The notes under the pieces are model-generated. The model did no database searches, was not told the origin of the DNA, and worked only from the letters and a program-made list of their open reading frames with translations. A program made the translations under genes and the position numbers. Positions 1-8,449 of a stretch of DNA of 64,000 nt are shown one piece after another. The DNA is from Undibacterium_A arcticum (lineage in GTDB: Bacteria > Pseudomonadota > Gammaproteobacteria > Burkholderiales > Burkholderiaceae_D). Position 1 is the stretch's first letter, and every line of letters starts with the position of its first letter. Location of the stretch: assembly GCF_042660705.1 (NCBI RefSeq), contig NZ_JBHSUQ010000001.1. One strand, 5' to 3'.

Positions 1-812
1 CCGCAGGGGCTGGGCTGCATGCGTCCGACCACCGCAAAGCGCGTGCGATTGTGCGGATCGTCCTGGATATGCGCCTTGACCACGCCCAGCGCATAACGCT
101 GGCCGGCGATCTCGCCGGCGATCGCGGCGGCCGTCGGGTCTTCGCTGGCAATGCGCGCCGCTTCGCCGTTGGAGGCGACCGCATGGCGTTCGATGTTCGG
201 ATAGTTCTGGTTCAGCCACGCCTGGCACTGCGCCAGCGCCTGTGAATGGGCGCAGATGCGGGTCACGCCGTCCATTGAACCGGTCTTGCTCATCAGGCTG
301 TGATGAACCGCAATCGACAATTCGCCGCTGATCGACAGCGTGGTTTGCAGCATCAGATCGAGGGTGCGGTTGATCGCGCCTTCCGATGAATTTTCGACCG
401 GCACCACGCCGAAGTCCGCCGTGCCGGCCTCCGCGGCACGGAACACTTCGTCGATCGAGGCGCAAGGCAGGCCTTCGACCGCATGACCGAATTGCTGGTA
501 GACCGCCTGCTCGCTGAAGGTGCCGGCCGGTCCCAGGTAGGCGACGATCACGCGCCGTTCGAGCGCGCGGCAGGACGACATCACTTCGCGGAAAATCGTC
601 TGTACGTCGCCGCTAGCGAGCGGCCCGGGATTGCGATCGGCCAGTTGGCGCAGGACCTGCGTCTCGCGCTCGGGGCGGAACACCGGCGCATTGGTCTCGG
701 CCTTGACGTGGCCGACCTGTTGCGCGACACGCGCGCGCTGGTTCAGCAGTTCGAGAATTTGGGCGTCGATCGCATCGATCTGCTCGCGCAAGGGTTTTAG
801 TTTGTTGTCCAT
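1..812 (-). CDS. pheA: Chorismate mutase/prephenate dehydratase (P-protein), 3' end outside window
   Basis: Bifunctional enzyme of phenylalanine synthesis: chorismate to prephenate, then dehydration and decarboxylation to phenylpyruvate. Reading from the ATG at 812 gives about 270 residues before the window edge. The first ~85 are an AroQ-type chorismate mutase helix (REQIDAIDAQILELLNQRA). The prephenate dehydratase domain follows (YLGPAGTFSEQA, then VPVENSSEGAI, then the conserved TRF in NRTRFAVVG). The C-terminal ACT regulatory domain expected in this family would lie beyond base 1. It sits downstream of serC and gyrA on the same strand, the usual betaproteobacterial order. The gene is partial only because of the window edge. 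Confidence 0.95.
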   Translation of the reverse strand, partial: MDNKLKPLREQIDAIDAQILELLNQRARVAQQVGHVKAETNAPVFRPERETQVLRQLADRNPGPLASGDVQTIFREVMSSCRALERRVIVAYLGPAGTFSEQAVYQQFGHAVEGLPCASIDEVFRAAEAGTADFGVVPVENSSEGAINRTLDLMLQTTLSISGELSIAVHHSLMSKTGSMDGVTRICAHSQALAQCQAWLNQNYPNIERHAVASNGEAARIASEDPTAAAIAGEIAGQRYALGVVKAHIQDDPHNRTRFAVVGRMQPSPC

Positions 813-835
813 CTTATGATCACGTAGTCATTTCA

Positions 836-936
836 CTCCTTCCCCTTCCAGGGGGAAGGCCGGGATGGGGGTGGGTTTCGGTCGCGATGACACGAAACCC
901 ATCCCCACCCTAACCCTCCCCTTGAAGGGGAGGGAA
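836..936. repeat. Palindromic intergenic repeat, purine/pyrimidine-rich family
   Basis: Between serC and pheA lie two hairpin-forming blocks: a ccttcc/gggaagg block, then 'gggatgggggtggg' answered by its complement 'cccatccccacc' about 30 bases on, and a second ccctcccc/ggggaggg hairpin. A closely related block lies at 63108-63231. It is a dispersed REP-like repeat and may also act as a terminator for serC. No gene is seen in this spacer. Confidence 0.7.
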
Positions 937-958
937 CGCTCTAGCCGTACTAGTCATA

Positions 959-2050
959 CTAGCCGTACTTCTGTTCAAATTCTTTCAGATAGTCCACCAG
1001 CGCCTGTACACCCTCGATCGGCATCGCGTTGTAGAGCGATGCGCGCATGCCGCCGACCGACTTGTGGCCTTTCAGCTGCAGCAGGCCGTGCGCCTTGGCG
1101 CCGACCAGGAATGCTTCGTTGAGTGACTCGTCGCGCAGGAAGAACGGCACGTTCATGCGCGAGCGCGAATCTTTCGCAATCTCATTGCGGTAAAACGCGC
1201 TGGCGTCGAGATAGTCATACAGCAACGACGCCTTCGCGATATTGCGCTGCTCCATCGCGGCCACCCCACCCTGCCGCTTGAGCCACTGGAATACCAGTCC
1301 GGCGATATAGATCGCATAGGTCGGCGGCGTGTTGTACATCGAGCCGTGCTCGGCCACGATTTTCCAGTCGAACGCCGATGGGCAGCAGGGCAGCGCATGA
1401 CCGAGCAAATCCTCGCGCACGATCACGATGGTCAGCCCGGCCGGCCCGATGTTTTTTTGCGCACCGGCAAAGATCACGCCGTATTTCGCTACGTCGATCA
1501 CGCGCGACAGGATATGCGACGACATGTCGGCCACGATCGGCACGTCGCCGGCGTCGGGGTTGAAATGATATTCGACGCCGTCGATGGTTTCGTTGGTGCA
1601 AACGTGCAGATAGGCAGCGTCGCGGTGCAGATTCCAGCCCGCCCGCTTTGGCACCGCATGGAAGCGGCCATCCGGCGCGGCCGCCGCGATACGCACATTC
1701 GCGTATTTCTTTGCTTCGTTGATCGACTTGGCGGTCCAGGAACCGGTGTGCACGAAATCGATCGTCGCCGGCTGCGGCTTGCGGCCGACCAGGTTCATCG
1801 GGATGATCGCATTTTCGGCCAGTGCGCCACCCTGCATGAACAGGATCTTGTAGTTGTCGGGCACCGCCAACAGCTCGCGCAAATCGGCCAGCGCCGTCTC
1901 CAGGATCGACATGAATTCGGCACCGCGATGGCTCATTTCCATCACCGACATGCCGCTCCCGTGCCAGTCCAGCATCTCGGCGGCGGCTTGTTGCAACACT
2001 TCCTTCGGCAACACCGCCGGGCCGGCGGAGAAGTTATATATCTGCGTCAT
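959..2050 (-). CDS. serC: Phosphoserine aminotransferase
   Basis: PLP-dependent class V aminotransferase of serine synthesis (3-phosphohydroxypyruvate plus glutamate to phosphoserine); it also acts in pyridoxal phosphate synthesis. The 363 residues match the usual ~360. The N-terminus (IYNFSAGPAVLPKEVL) is typical. The PLP-binding lysine lies in AGAQKNIGPAGL, and the C-terminal GGMRASLYNAM motif is family-specific. It lies between gyrA and pheA on the same strand with an 80-base gap to gyrA, so the three probably form one transcription unit. Confidence 0.97.
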   Translation of the reverse strand: MTQIYNFSAGPAVLPKEVLQQAAAEMLDWHGSGMSVMEMSHRGAEFMSILETALADLRELLAVPDNYKILFMQGGALAENAIIPMNLVGRKPQPATIDFVHTGSWTAKSINEAKKYANVRIAAAAPDGRFHAVPKRAGWNLHRDAAYLHVCTNETIDGVEYHFNPDAGDVPIVADMSSHILSRVIDVAKYGVIFAGAQKNIGPAGLTIVIVREDLLGHALPCCPSAFDWKIVAEHGSMYNTPPTYAIYIAGLVFQWLKRQGGVAAMEQRNIAKASLLYDYLDASAFYRNEIAKDSRSRMNVPFFLRDESLNEAFLVGAKAHGLLQLKGHKSVGGMRASLYNAMPIEGVQALVDYLKEFEQKYG

Positions 2051-2133
2051 CTTGGTTTCACTTGTCTTGCGTCAATTCTGCAGCTTCAAACCTGCTGCAT
2101 CACACGCCATTACGCGCCATCACACACTTCCGG

Positions 2134-4746
2134 TCACTCTTCTTCGCTGTCGCCGTTATCTTCTTCGACATCGGATTCGACGATGCGCTGCAGACCGGAC
2201 AGCTTGGTGCCGTCCTCGACCGCGATCAGCGTCACGCCCTGAGTGGCCCGTCCCATCTCGCGGATTTCGGAGACGCGGGTGCGAATCAGCACGCCGCCGG
2301 TGGTGATCAGGATGATCTCATCGCTCGCTTCGACCAGAGTCGCGGCGACCACCTTGCCGTTGCGCTCGCTGGTCTGGATCGCGATCATGCCCTTGGTGCC
2401 GCGGCCGTGACGCGTGTATTCAGTGATCGGCGTGCGTTTGCCGAAACCGTTTTCGGTGGCGGTCAGCACCGATTGCTGCTCATTTTCTGCCACCAGCAAC
2501 GCGATTACCTGCTGACCTTCGTCCAGGTTCATGCCGCGTACGCCGCGTGCGGTGCGGCCCATCGGACGCACGTCGTTTTCGTCGAAACGCACCGCCTTGC
2601 CGGAATCGGAGAACAGCATCACATCGTGCTTGCCGTCGGTCAGCGCGGCGCCGATCAGGAAATCGCCGTCATCCAGCGCAACCGCGATGATGCCGGCCTT
2701 GCGTGGATTACTGAAGTCCGACAGCGGTGTCTTCTTGACCGTACCAAGGCTGGTCGCCATGAAAATATAGCGATCTTCCGGGAAGCTGCGGTTCTCGCCG
2801 GACACCGGCAGGATTACGGTGATTTTTTCACCGTCCTGCAGCGGGAACATATTGACGATCGGCTTGCCGCGCGAACTGCGCGAACCTTGCGGCACTTCCC
2901 ATACCTTCAGCCAGTACATGCGGCCGCGATCGGAGAAGCACAGGATGTAGTCGTGGGTATTTGCGATGAACAGGTAGTCGATCCAGTCGTCGTCCTTGGT
3001 CGCCATCGCCTGCTTGCCGCGGCCACCGCGCTTTTGCGCGCGGTATTCCGAGACCGGCTGCGATTTCATGTAACCGGTATGCGACAAGGTCACCACCATG
3101 TCCTGCGGCGTAATCAGATCCTCGGTCTCCAGATCGGTCGCATTCAGTTCGATCTGCGAGCGGCGCACGTCCTTGGCACCGATGCCATATTCGTTGACGG
3201 CGGCGTTCAGCTCGTCGGTGATGATGGCGGTCACGCGCTGCGGCTTCGACAAAATATCCAGCAGGTCGGCGATTTCCGCCATGACGTCCTTATACTCGTT
3301 GACGATCTTGTCCTGCTCCAGACCAGTCAGGCGTTGCAGACGCATCTGCAAAATTTCCTGGGCCTGGTCGTCGGACAGCTTGTACAGGCCGTCTTTCTGG
3401 ATGCCGTAATGCTTCGGCAGGCTCTCCGGACGGAAGGCTTCGATGCCGGCCGGATTGTCGGCACTGGTGCGCGTCAGCATCTCGCGCACCATCGACGAGT
3501 CCCAGGCGCGGGTCATCAATTCCTGCTTCGCGATCGGCGGCGTCGGTGCGGCCTTGATGATCGCGATAAAGTCGTCGATATTGGCCAGCGCTACCGCCAG
3601 ACCTTCCAGCACATGGCCGCGTTCGCGCGCCTTGCGCAGTTCGAATACGGTGCGGCGGGTGACCACTTCGCGGCGGTGCGACAGGAAGCATTCCAGCATC
3701 TGCTTCAGGTTCAGCAGCTTCGGCTGGCCGTTGACCAGCGCCACCATGTTCATGCCGAAGGTATCTTGCAACTGAGTCTGCTTGTACAGATTGTTGAGCA
3801 CGACTTCCGGTACTTCGTTGCGTTTCAGCTCGATCACGACCCGCATGCCCGATTTGTCGGATTCGTCGCGGATGTCGGAGATGCCGTCGAGCTTCTTGTC
3901 GCGCACATTCTCGGCGATCCGTTCCAGCAAGGACTTCTTGTTGACCTGGTAGGGCAACTCGTCGACGATGATCGCGGTGCGCCCTTCCTTGCCGAATTCC
4001 TCGAAATGCGTCTTGGCGCGCATCACTACGCGGCCGCGGCCGGTGCGGTAACCGTCGCGCACGCCGGACACGCCATAGATGATGCCGGCGGTCGGGAAGT
4101 CCGGCGCCGGGATGATCTCGATCAGTTCGTCGATCGTGCAATCGGCATTGCGCAGCACGTGCAGCGCGCCATTGATGACTTCGGTGAGGTTGTGCGGCGG
4201 GATATTGGTCGCCATGCCGACCGCAATGCCGGAGGCGCCGTTGATCAGCAGGTTCGGAATCCGGGTCGGCAATACCGACGGCTCCTTTTCCTTGCCGTCA
4301 TAATTGGGCACGAAATCGACCGTGTCCTTTTCGATATCGGCCAGAATCTCACTGGCGATCTTGTCCAGCCGGCACTCGGTATAGCGCATCGCCGCGGCGT
4401 TGTCGCCATCGACCGAACCGAAGTTGCCCTGCCCGTCGACCAGCATGTAGCGCAGCGAAAAGGGCTGCGCCATCCGCACCAGCGTGTCGTAGATCGACTG
4501 ATCGCCGTGCGGGTGATATTTACCCATGGTTTCGCCGACCACGCGTGCACATTTGACGTACGGACGGTTCCACACGTTGTTCATCTCGTGCATCGCAAAC
4601 AGCACCCGACGGTGCACCGGCTTCAGGCCGTCGCGCACATCGGGCAAGGCACGGCCGACGATCACGCTCATCGCATAATCGAGATAGCTCTTGCGCATCT
4701 CTTCTTCGAGAGAAATCGGTATTGTTTCTTTAGCGAATTGATCCAT
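2134..4746 (-). CDS. gyrA: DNA gyrase subunit A
   Basis: Breakage-reunion subunit of DNA gyrase, working with GyrB to introduce negative supercoils. It is 870 residues. The N-terminal domain carries the catalytic tyrosine in AAMRYTECRLDKIA. The C-terminal beta-pinwheel has the GyrA-box-like QKRGGRGKQ that separates GyrA from ParC, and the protein ends in an acidic tail (DVEEDNGDSEEE). In the quinolone-resistance region the sequence is HPHGDQSIYDTLVRM. The position equivalent to E. coli Ser83 is therefore Gln, while Asp87 is kept. The gene is intact, on the same strand as serC and pheA. Confidence 0.98.
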   Translation of the reverse strand: MDQFAKETIPISLEEEMRKSYLDYAMSVIVGRALPDVRDGLKPVHRRVLFAMHEMNNVWNRPYVKCARVVGETMGKYHPHGDQSIYDTLVRMAQPFSLRYMLVDGQGNFGSVDGDNAAAMRYTECRLDKIASEILADIEKDTVDFVPNYDGKEKEPSVLPTRIPNLLINGASGIAVGMATNIPPHNLTEVINGALHVLRNADCTIDELIEIIPAPDFPTAGIIYGVSGVRDGYRTGRGRVVMRAKTHFEEFGKEGRTAIIVDELPYQVNKKSLLERIAENVRDKKLDGISDIRDESDKSGMRVVIELKRNEVPEVVLNNLYKQTQLQDTFGMNMVALVNGQPKLLNLKQMLECFLSHRREVVTRRTVFELRKARERGHVLEGLAVALANIDDFIAIIKAAPTPPIAKQELMTRAWDSSMVREMLTRTSADNPAGIEAFRPESLPKHYGIQKDGLYKLSDDQAQEILQMRLQRLTGLEQDKIVNEYKDVMAEIADLLDILSKPQRVTAIITDELNAAVNEYGIGAKDVRRSQIELNATDLETEDLITPQDMVVTLSHTGYMKSQPVSEYRAQKRGGRGKQAMATKDDDWIDYLFIANTHDYILCFSDRGRMYWLKVWEVPQGSRSSRGKPIVNMFPLQDGEKITVILPVSGENRSFPEDRYIFMATSLGTVKKTPLSDFSNPRKAGIIAVALDDGDFLIGAALTDGKHDVMLFSDSGKAVRFDENDVRPMGRTARGVRGMNLDEGQQVIALLVAENEQQSVLTATENGFGKRTPITEYTRHGRGTKGMIAIQTSERNGKVVAATLVEASDEIILITTGGVLIRTRVSEIREMGRATQGVTLIAVEDGTKLSGLQRIVESDVEEDNGDSEEE

Positions 4747-4983
4747 TGGCGGGGCGATTGGTCTTTAGCTTGGGTTGACTGATAATTTGCGTCGGCACAG
4801 GCGTTGGCGCGGCGACTTCACAGCGCATGATTCTAGCATGCAGCCCACCTGCGCCCGAATTTACCAGCGTACCCGGTCGGACCACGACCATCAAATAAAC
4901 TTGCAATGAAAAAATATGTTTTAAATAAATCCCCGCAACGTCAAAATGGCGCTTTACTGCGTTTCGATAACAAAAGGATCCAT

Positions 4984-5670
4984 ATGCTGAACAAACTTGC
5001 CATCGGCGTCGTGATTGGCTCGCTTGCAAGCGGTATTTCGGCGCAAACGGTGACGGATATACCAGCCGCCAAACTGAACAGCGCCTACGCGCAGGATGCG
5101 CGTGGCACCATTGTTCGCAATCCCTACGGCCTGTGCTGGCGCACCGGTTACTGGACGTCAGCCGATGCGGTCGCCGGTTGCGACGGCGAATTGGCGCCGC
5201 CGATTCCCAAAGCGACGGCACCCGAGTTTGCCGCACCGACCACCGTGGCGACGGCCCCGGTCAGCGTCACGCCGCCAGCGACGACAGCGTGCGATTTCAG
5301 TGCGATACTGGAAAACGACCAGACTTTCCCATTTGCCAAGGCCCAGCTGAGCGGCGCCGCAAAGAATCGCATCGATCAGGACCTGCGCAACAAACTGGCC
5401 GGGTGCGGCACCATTCGCAGCGTGATCGTGACCGGCCATACTGACCGCTTGGGCGCCACGGGCACTAATCAACAGCTGTCTGAACAACGCGCTGCGGCCG
5501 TCGCCGCTTATCTGAAGAGCGCCGGAGTCGCCGCGCCAGTCACCATCGTTGGTGCCGGCGAAACAGAGCCGGTCAAATCATGCGACACTAAGATTTCCAG
5601 AAAGAAACTAATTGATTGCCTGGCACCAAATCGTCGCGTTGTCATCGATGTCAAGGGATCGTCGAAATAG
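4984..5670 (+). CDS. OmpA-family outer-membrane/periplasmic protein (paralogue 1)
   Basis: About 228 residues from the ATG at 4984, preceded by a good ribosome site (aaaagga). An ATG 26 codons upstream in frame lacks one and would put charged residues before the signal peptide. The signal peptide is followed by a Cys-containing motif (GLCWRTGYWTSADAVAGCD) shared with the next gene. A Pro/Ala/Thr linker leads to a C-terminal OmpA peptidoglycan-binding domain with VTGHTDRLG and NRRVVIDV. There is no room for an 8-strand barrel, so it is an OmpA-domain protein rather than a porin-like OmpA. It diverges from gyrA and is tandem with its paralogue. Confidence 0.85.
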   Translation: MLNKLAIGVVIGSLASGISAQTVTDIPAAKLNSAYAQDARGTIVRNPYGLCWRTGYWTSADAVAGCDGELAPPIPKATAPEFAAPTTVATAPVSVTPPATTACDFSAILENDQTFPFAKAQLSGAAKNRIDQDLRNKLAGCGTIRSVIVTGHTDRLGATGTNQQLSEQRAAAVAAYLKSAGVAAPVTIVGAGETEPVKSCDTKISRKKLIDCLAPNRRVVIDVKGSSK

Positions 5671-5946
5671 CGCTTGCCGGGCAACGACTATCTCACCTAG
5701 AATTTTTGTTGCGACGCAGCATCTTTTTTGCCGAAGCCGTTGCGAAAACGCTACATCACGCCAAAAACGAGCCATTGATCGATTGACAATCATCGATGGC
5801 GACATCGCTGTGGCAAAATGATGAAAAGCACATTGCATCTGCACAATTGTTCACATGTGATGTCTGAAGTGCATGTTATGATGTTACCCATGTAGTAAAT
5901 ATGTTGCGCAGTCAATTCTGCGGATATCTCACCCGAGAGGAAAAAT

Positions 5947-6591
5947 ATGAATAAATTAGTGAAACTCATCTTTGCTGCGTCCGCAGTAGTTGCCATTTCT
6001 GCATCTGCACAAGAAATTACAGATATTCAAGCGCTCAAGCCAACCAGCGCTTACGTACAAGACGGCCGCGGCGTCATCGCTCGTGACCCGTTCGGTCTGT
6101 GCTGGCGCACCGGCTACTGGACCCCGGCCGATGCAGTCGGCGGTTGCGACAAGGAAATCGAGAAGCCGGCTCCAGTTGTTGCAGCAGCTCCAGAACCAGC
6201 TCCAGCACCACCACCACCACCGCCAGCTCCTGTTTCGGAAAAAGTCACGTTCGCTGCTGACGCATTCTTTGATTTCGACAAAGCTGTTCTGAAGCCAGAA
6301 GGCAAAGCCAAGCTGGACGACCTGGCATCGAAACTGGAAGGCATGAACCTGGAAGTCATCATCGCTGTCGGTCACACCGACGCGATCGGTAAAGAGGGTT
6401 ACAATCAAAAACTGTCGGTACGTCGCGCTGAAGCTGTGAAGGCTTATCTGGTCTCGAAAAACATCGAAGCCAACCGCGTCTACACCGAAGGCAAAGGCAA
6501 GAACCAGCCAGTTGCTGACAACAAGACAGCCGCCGGCCGTGCCAAGAACCGTCGCGTAGAAATCGAAGTTGTAGGCACCCGCACCAAGTAA
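5947..6591 (+). CDS. OmpA-family outer-membrane/periplasmic protein (paralogue 2)
   Basis: The 214-residue product has a signal peptide ending at SASA, then a Cys-pair motif (GLCWRTGYWTPADAVGGCD), a Pro-rich hinge with a PPPPPPAP core, and an OmpA C-terminal domain (VGHTDAIG, NRRVEIEVVG) that should bind peptidoglycan diaminopimelate. The start has a strong ribosome site (gagagga). Codon use is biased towards preferred codons, as in abundant outer-membrane proteins, and a strong terminator follows. It is the second of two tandem paralogues and probably the highly expressed one. No beta-barrel segment is present. Confidence 0.88.
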   Translation: MNKLVKLIFAASAVVAISASAQEITDIQALKPTSAYVQDGRGVIARDPFGLCWRTGYWTPADAVGGCDKEIEKPAPVVAAAPEPAPAPPPPPPAPVSEKVTFAADAFFDFDKAVLKPEGKAKLDDLASKLEGMNLEVIIAVGHTDAIGKEGYNQKLSVRRAEAVKAYLVSKNIEANRVYTEGKGKNQPVADNKTAAGRAKNRRVEIEVVGTRTK

Positions 6592-6667
6592 TCAATTGCT
6601 CTGCAATAGTTCGCAGTAGTTAAAGTTAAGCGATACTTAGCGAGCAATACTTACTAAGCAATATTTA

Positions 6668-6693
6668 AAACCCTGCTTCGGCAGGGTTTTTTT
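6668..6693 (+). terminator. Intrinsic terminator after the second ompA-like gene
   Basis: Stem ccctgc/gcaggg with a ttcg loop, preceded by A's and followed by seven T's. A textbook Rho-independent terminator about 80 bases after the stop. Confidence 0.93.
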
Positions 6694-6800
6694 ACGGCCG
6701 TGTTTTGACATAGTGAGCTTATCGGCAACCTCCGCGCCACAGCCATGTCAATCCTGTTGCCTGAATCACAGGCTGGCGAATTTCCAGCTATCATTCCACT

Positions 6801-7495
6801 ATGAACGCCGATCCATTAGAACTGCAAAAATTTAGTGACCTCGCCCATCGCTGGTGGGATCCGACTTCCGAATTTCGCCCCTGCATGAAATCAATCCGCT
6901 GCGGCTGGAATGGATCAATGCGCGCGCCGCGCTGGCCGGCAAGACCGTGCTCGACATCGGTTGCGGCGGCGGCATCCTGGCCGAATCGATGGCACAGAAA
7001 GGGGCCAAGGTCACCGGCATCGATCTGTCCGAAAAGGCGCTGAAGGTGGCCGACCTGCATAGCTTGGAATCGGGCGTGCCGGTGCGCTACGAGCTGGTCG
7101 CAGCGGAAGACCTTGCGGAGCGCGAGCCCGGCAGTTACGACGTTGTGACCTGCATGGAAATGCTGGAACATGTGCCCGACCCGGCTGCGATCGTGCAAGC
7201 CTGCGCGACGCTGGTCAAACCCGGCGGCCATGTATTTTTCTCGACTCTGAATCGCAATACCAAGGCATATTTGTTTGCGGTGATCGGCGCCGAGTACCTG
7301 CTGCGCATGCTGCCCAAGGGAACGCATGACTACGCCAAATTCATCACGCCGGCCGAATTGTCGCAATTCATTCGCGATGCCGGCATGACAGTCGACGCCC
7401 TGAAGGGAATGTCATACAACCCATTGACGCAAATCTACAGTCTGAATCAGGACACCAGCGTCAACTATTTGGTGGCCTGCACTGGCCCGGACTAG
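6801..7495 (+). CDS. ubiG: Ubiquinone biosynthesis O-methyltransferase, one frameshift
   Basis: SAM-dependent methyltransferase doing both O-methylations of the ubiquinone head group. Frame 1 from 6801 gives MNADPLELQKFSDLAHRWWD, the canonical start. After the CCCC run at 6878-6881 the reading continues in another frame as LHEINPLRLEWINARAAL with SAM motif VLDIGCGGG, through to 7495. One C is missing relative to the expected FRPLHEINPLR. Everything else is well conserved to the C-terminus (~231 residues), so a sequencing deletion in a C run is likelier than a true pseudogene. It is followed by gph, as in many betaproteobacteria. Confidence 0.88.
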
Positions 7496-7700
7496 CACCG
7501 CGGCCGCGTCGTCGATTTCCGCGTAGAATGGCCAGATACGAATAGTATGTAGTAATTTCCCAATGTTTTTAAGCGGAATGCGATATACGACAAGAGAGTA
7601 TATACACATCCGACATCTCTTGGGCTGGTCACCGGTTCATGCTGCAAGCACCCGGCGTCCGACCGACTCCCAGCAAACAAGCTCATCACCATCATTGCCC

Positions 7701-8372
7701 ATGACCAACTCCTATTTCCTGCCGAAACCGCGCGCGATCCTGTTTGACCTTGACGGCACGCTGGCCGACACCGCGCCGGATCTGGCGGCCGCAATGAATC
7801 GGCTGCGGATGGTGCGCGGCCTTGCGCCCACCCCTTTCGAACAACTGCGGCCGATGGCGTCGGCTGGCGCACGCGGCATGATAGGCGTGGCGTTTGGCAT
7901 GCAGCCCGGCGACGACGGCTACGAAGAGCTGATGCTCGGATTTCTCGACAACTACGCGGCGGCACTGGCAGTTGAGAGCAGTTTGTTCGATGGCGTGGCC
8001 GACCTGCTGCGAACCCTGAGCCGACAAGGGCTGGCTTGGGGCGTCGTGACCAACAAGGCGGCCCGTTTCACCGAGCCACTGGTGCAGCAAATCGGCTTGC
8101 AAGGCGCCGCGTGTGTGGTATCCGGCGATACCACTGCGCACGCCAAGCCGCATCCGGCCCCGTTGCTGGAAGCAGCGCGGCGACTTGCGCTGAAACCGGA
8201 TCAATGCTGGTATGTCGGCGACGATCTGCGCGACATTCAGGCCGGCCGCGCCGCGGGCATGCCGACGGTGGCTGCGGCCTGGGGCTATTGTGGCCACGCC
8301 GAGCCAGCCGGCTGGGGTGCCGATGCCTTGGCGGAAACGCCGCTGCAACTACTCGAACTCCTGGCACGATAG
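7701..8372 (+). CDS. gph: Phosphoglycolate phosphatase (HAD family)
   Basis: HAD-superfamily phosphatase that removes 2-phosphoglycolate. From the ATG at 7701 the protein has 223 residues, the family norm. It opens with the motif-I nucleophile loop ILFDLDGTLADTAPDL (first Asp nucleophile, second Asp acid/base). Motif II is VVTNKA, motif III the Lys in HAKPHPAP, and motif IV WYVGDDLRDIQAG. In-frame ATGs exist up to 7563, but the added residues look non-coding. There is no clear ribosome site at 7701, so the start is moderately uncertain. Confidence 0.88.
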   Translation: MTNSYFLPKPRAILFDLDGTLADTAPDLAAAMNRLRMVRGLAPTPFEQLRPMASAGARGMIGVAFGMQPGDDGYEELMLGFLDNYAAALAVESSLFDGVADLLRTLSRQGLAWGVVTNKAARFTEPLVQQIGLQGAACVVSGDTTAHAKPHPAPLLEAARRLALKPDQCWYVGDDLRDIQAGRAAGMPTVAAAWGYCGHAEPAGWGADALAETPLQLLELLAR

Positions 8373-8449
8373 GTAAGGCAATCCATAACCGCGCGTTGCA
8401 ATCGCGACAGGCGGCACGCAATGTCATTGCAGCACGTCAGTAAGGAATC

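Noticed and set aside
2062..4782. A 906-codon open frame on the plus strand opposite gyrA
   Set aside because: It is the antisense shadow of gyrA: composition is His/Arg/Asp-rich low-complexity, no domain is recognisable, and gyrA is unambiguous.
6801..7043. A separate 80-residue gene at the start of ubiG
   Set aside because: Its N-terminus is the true UbiG start; the rest after the CCCC run is out-of-frame nonsense.
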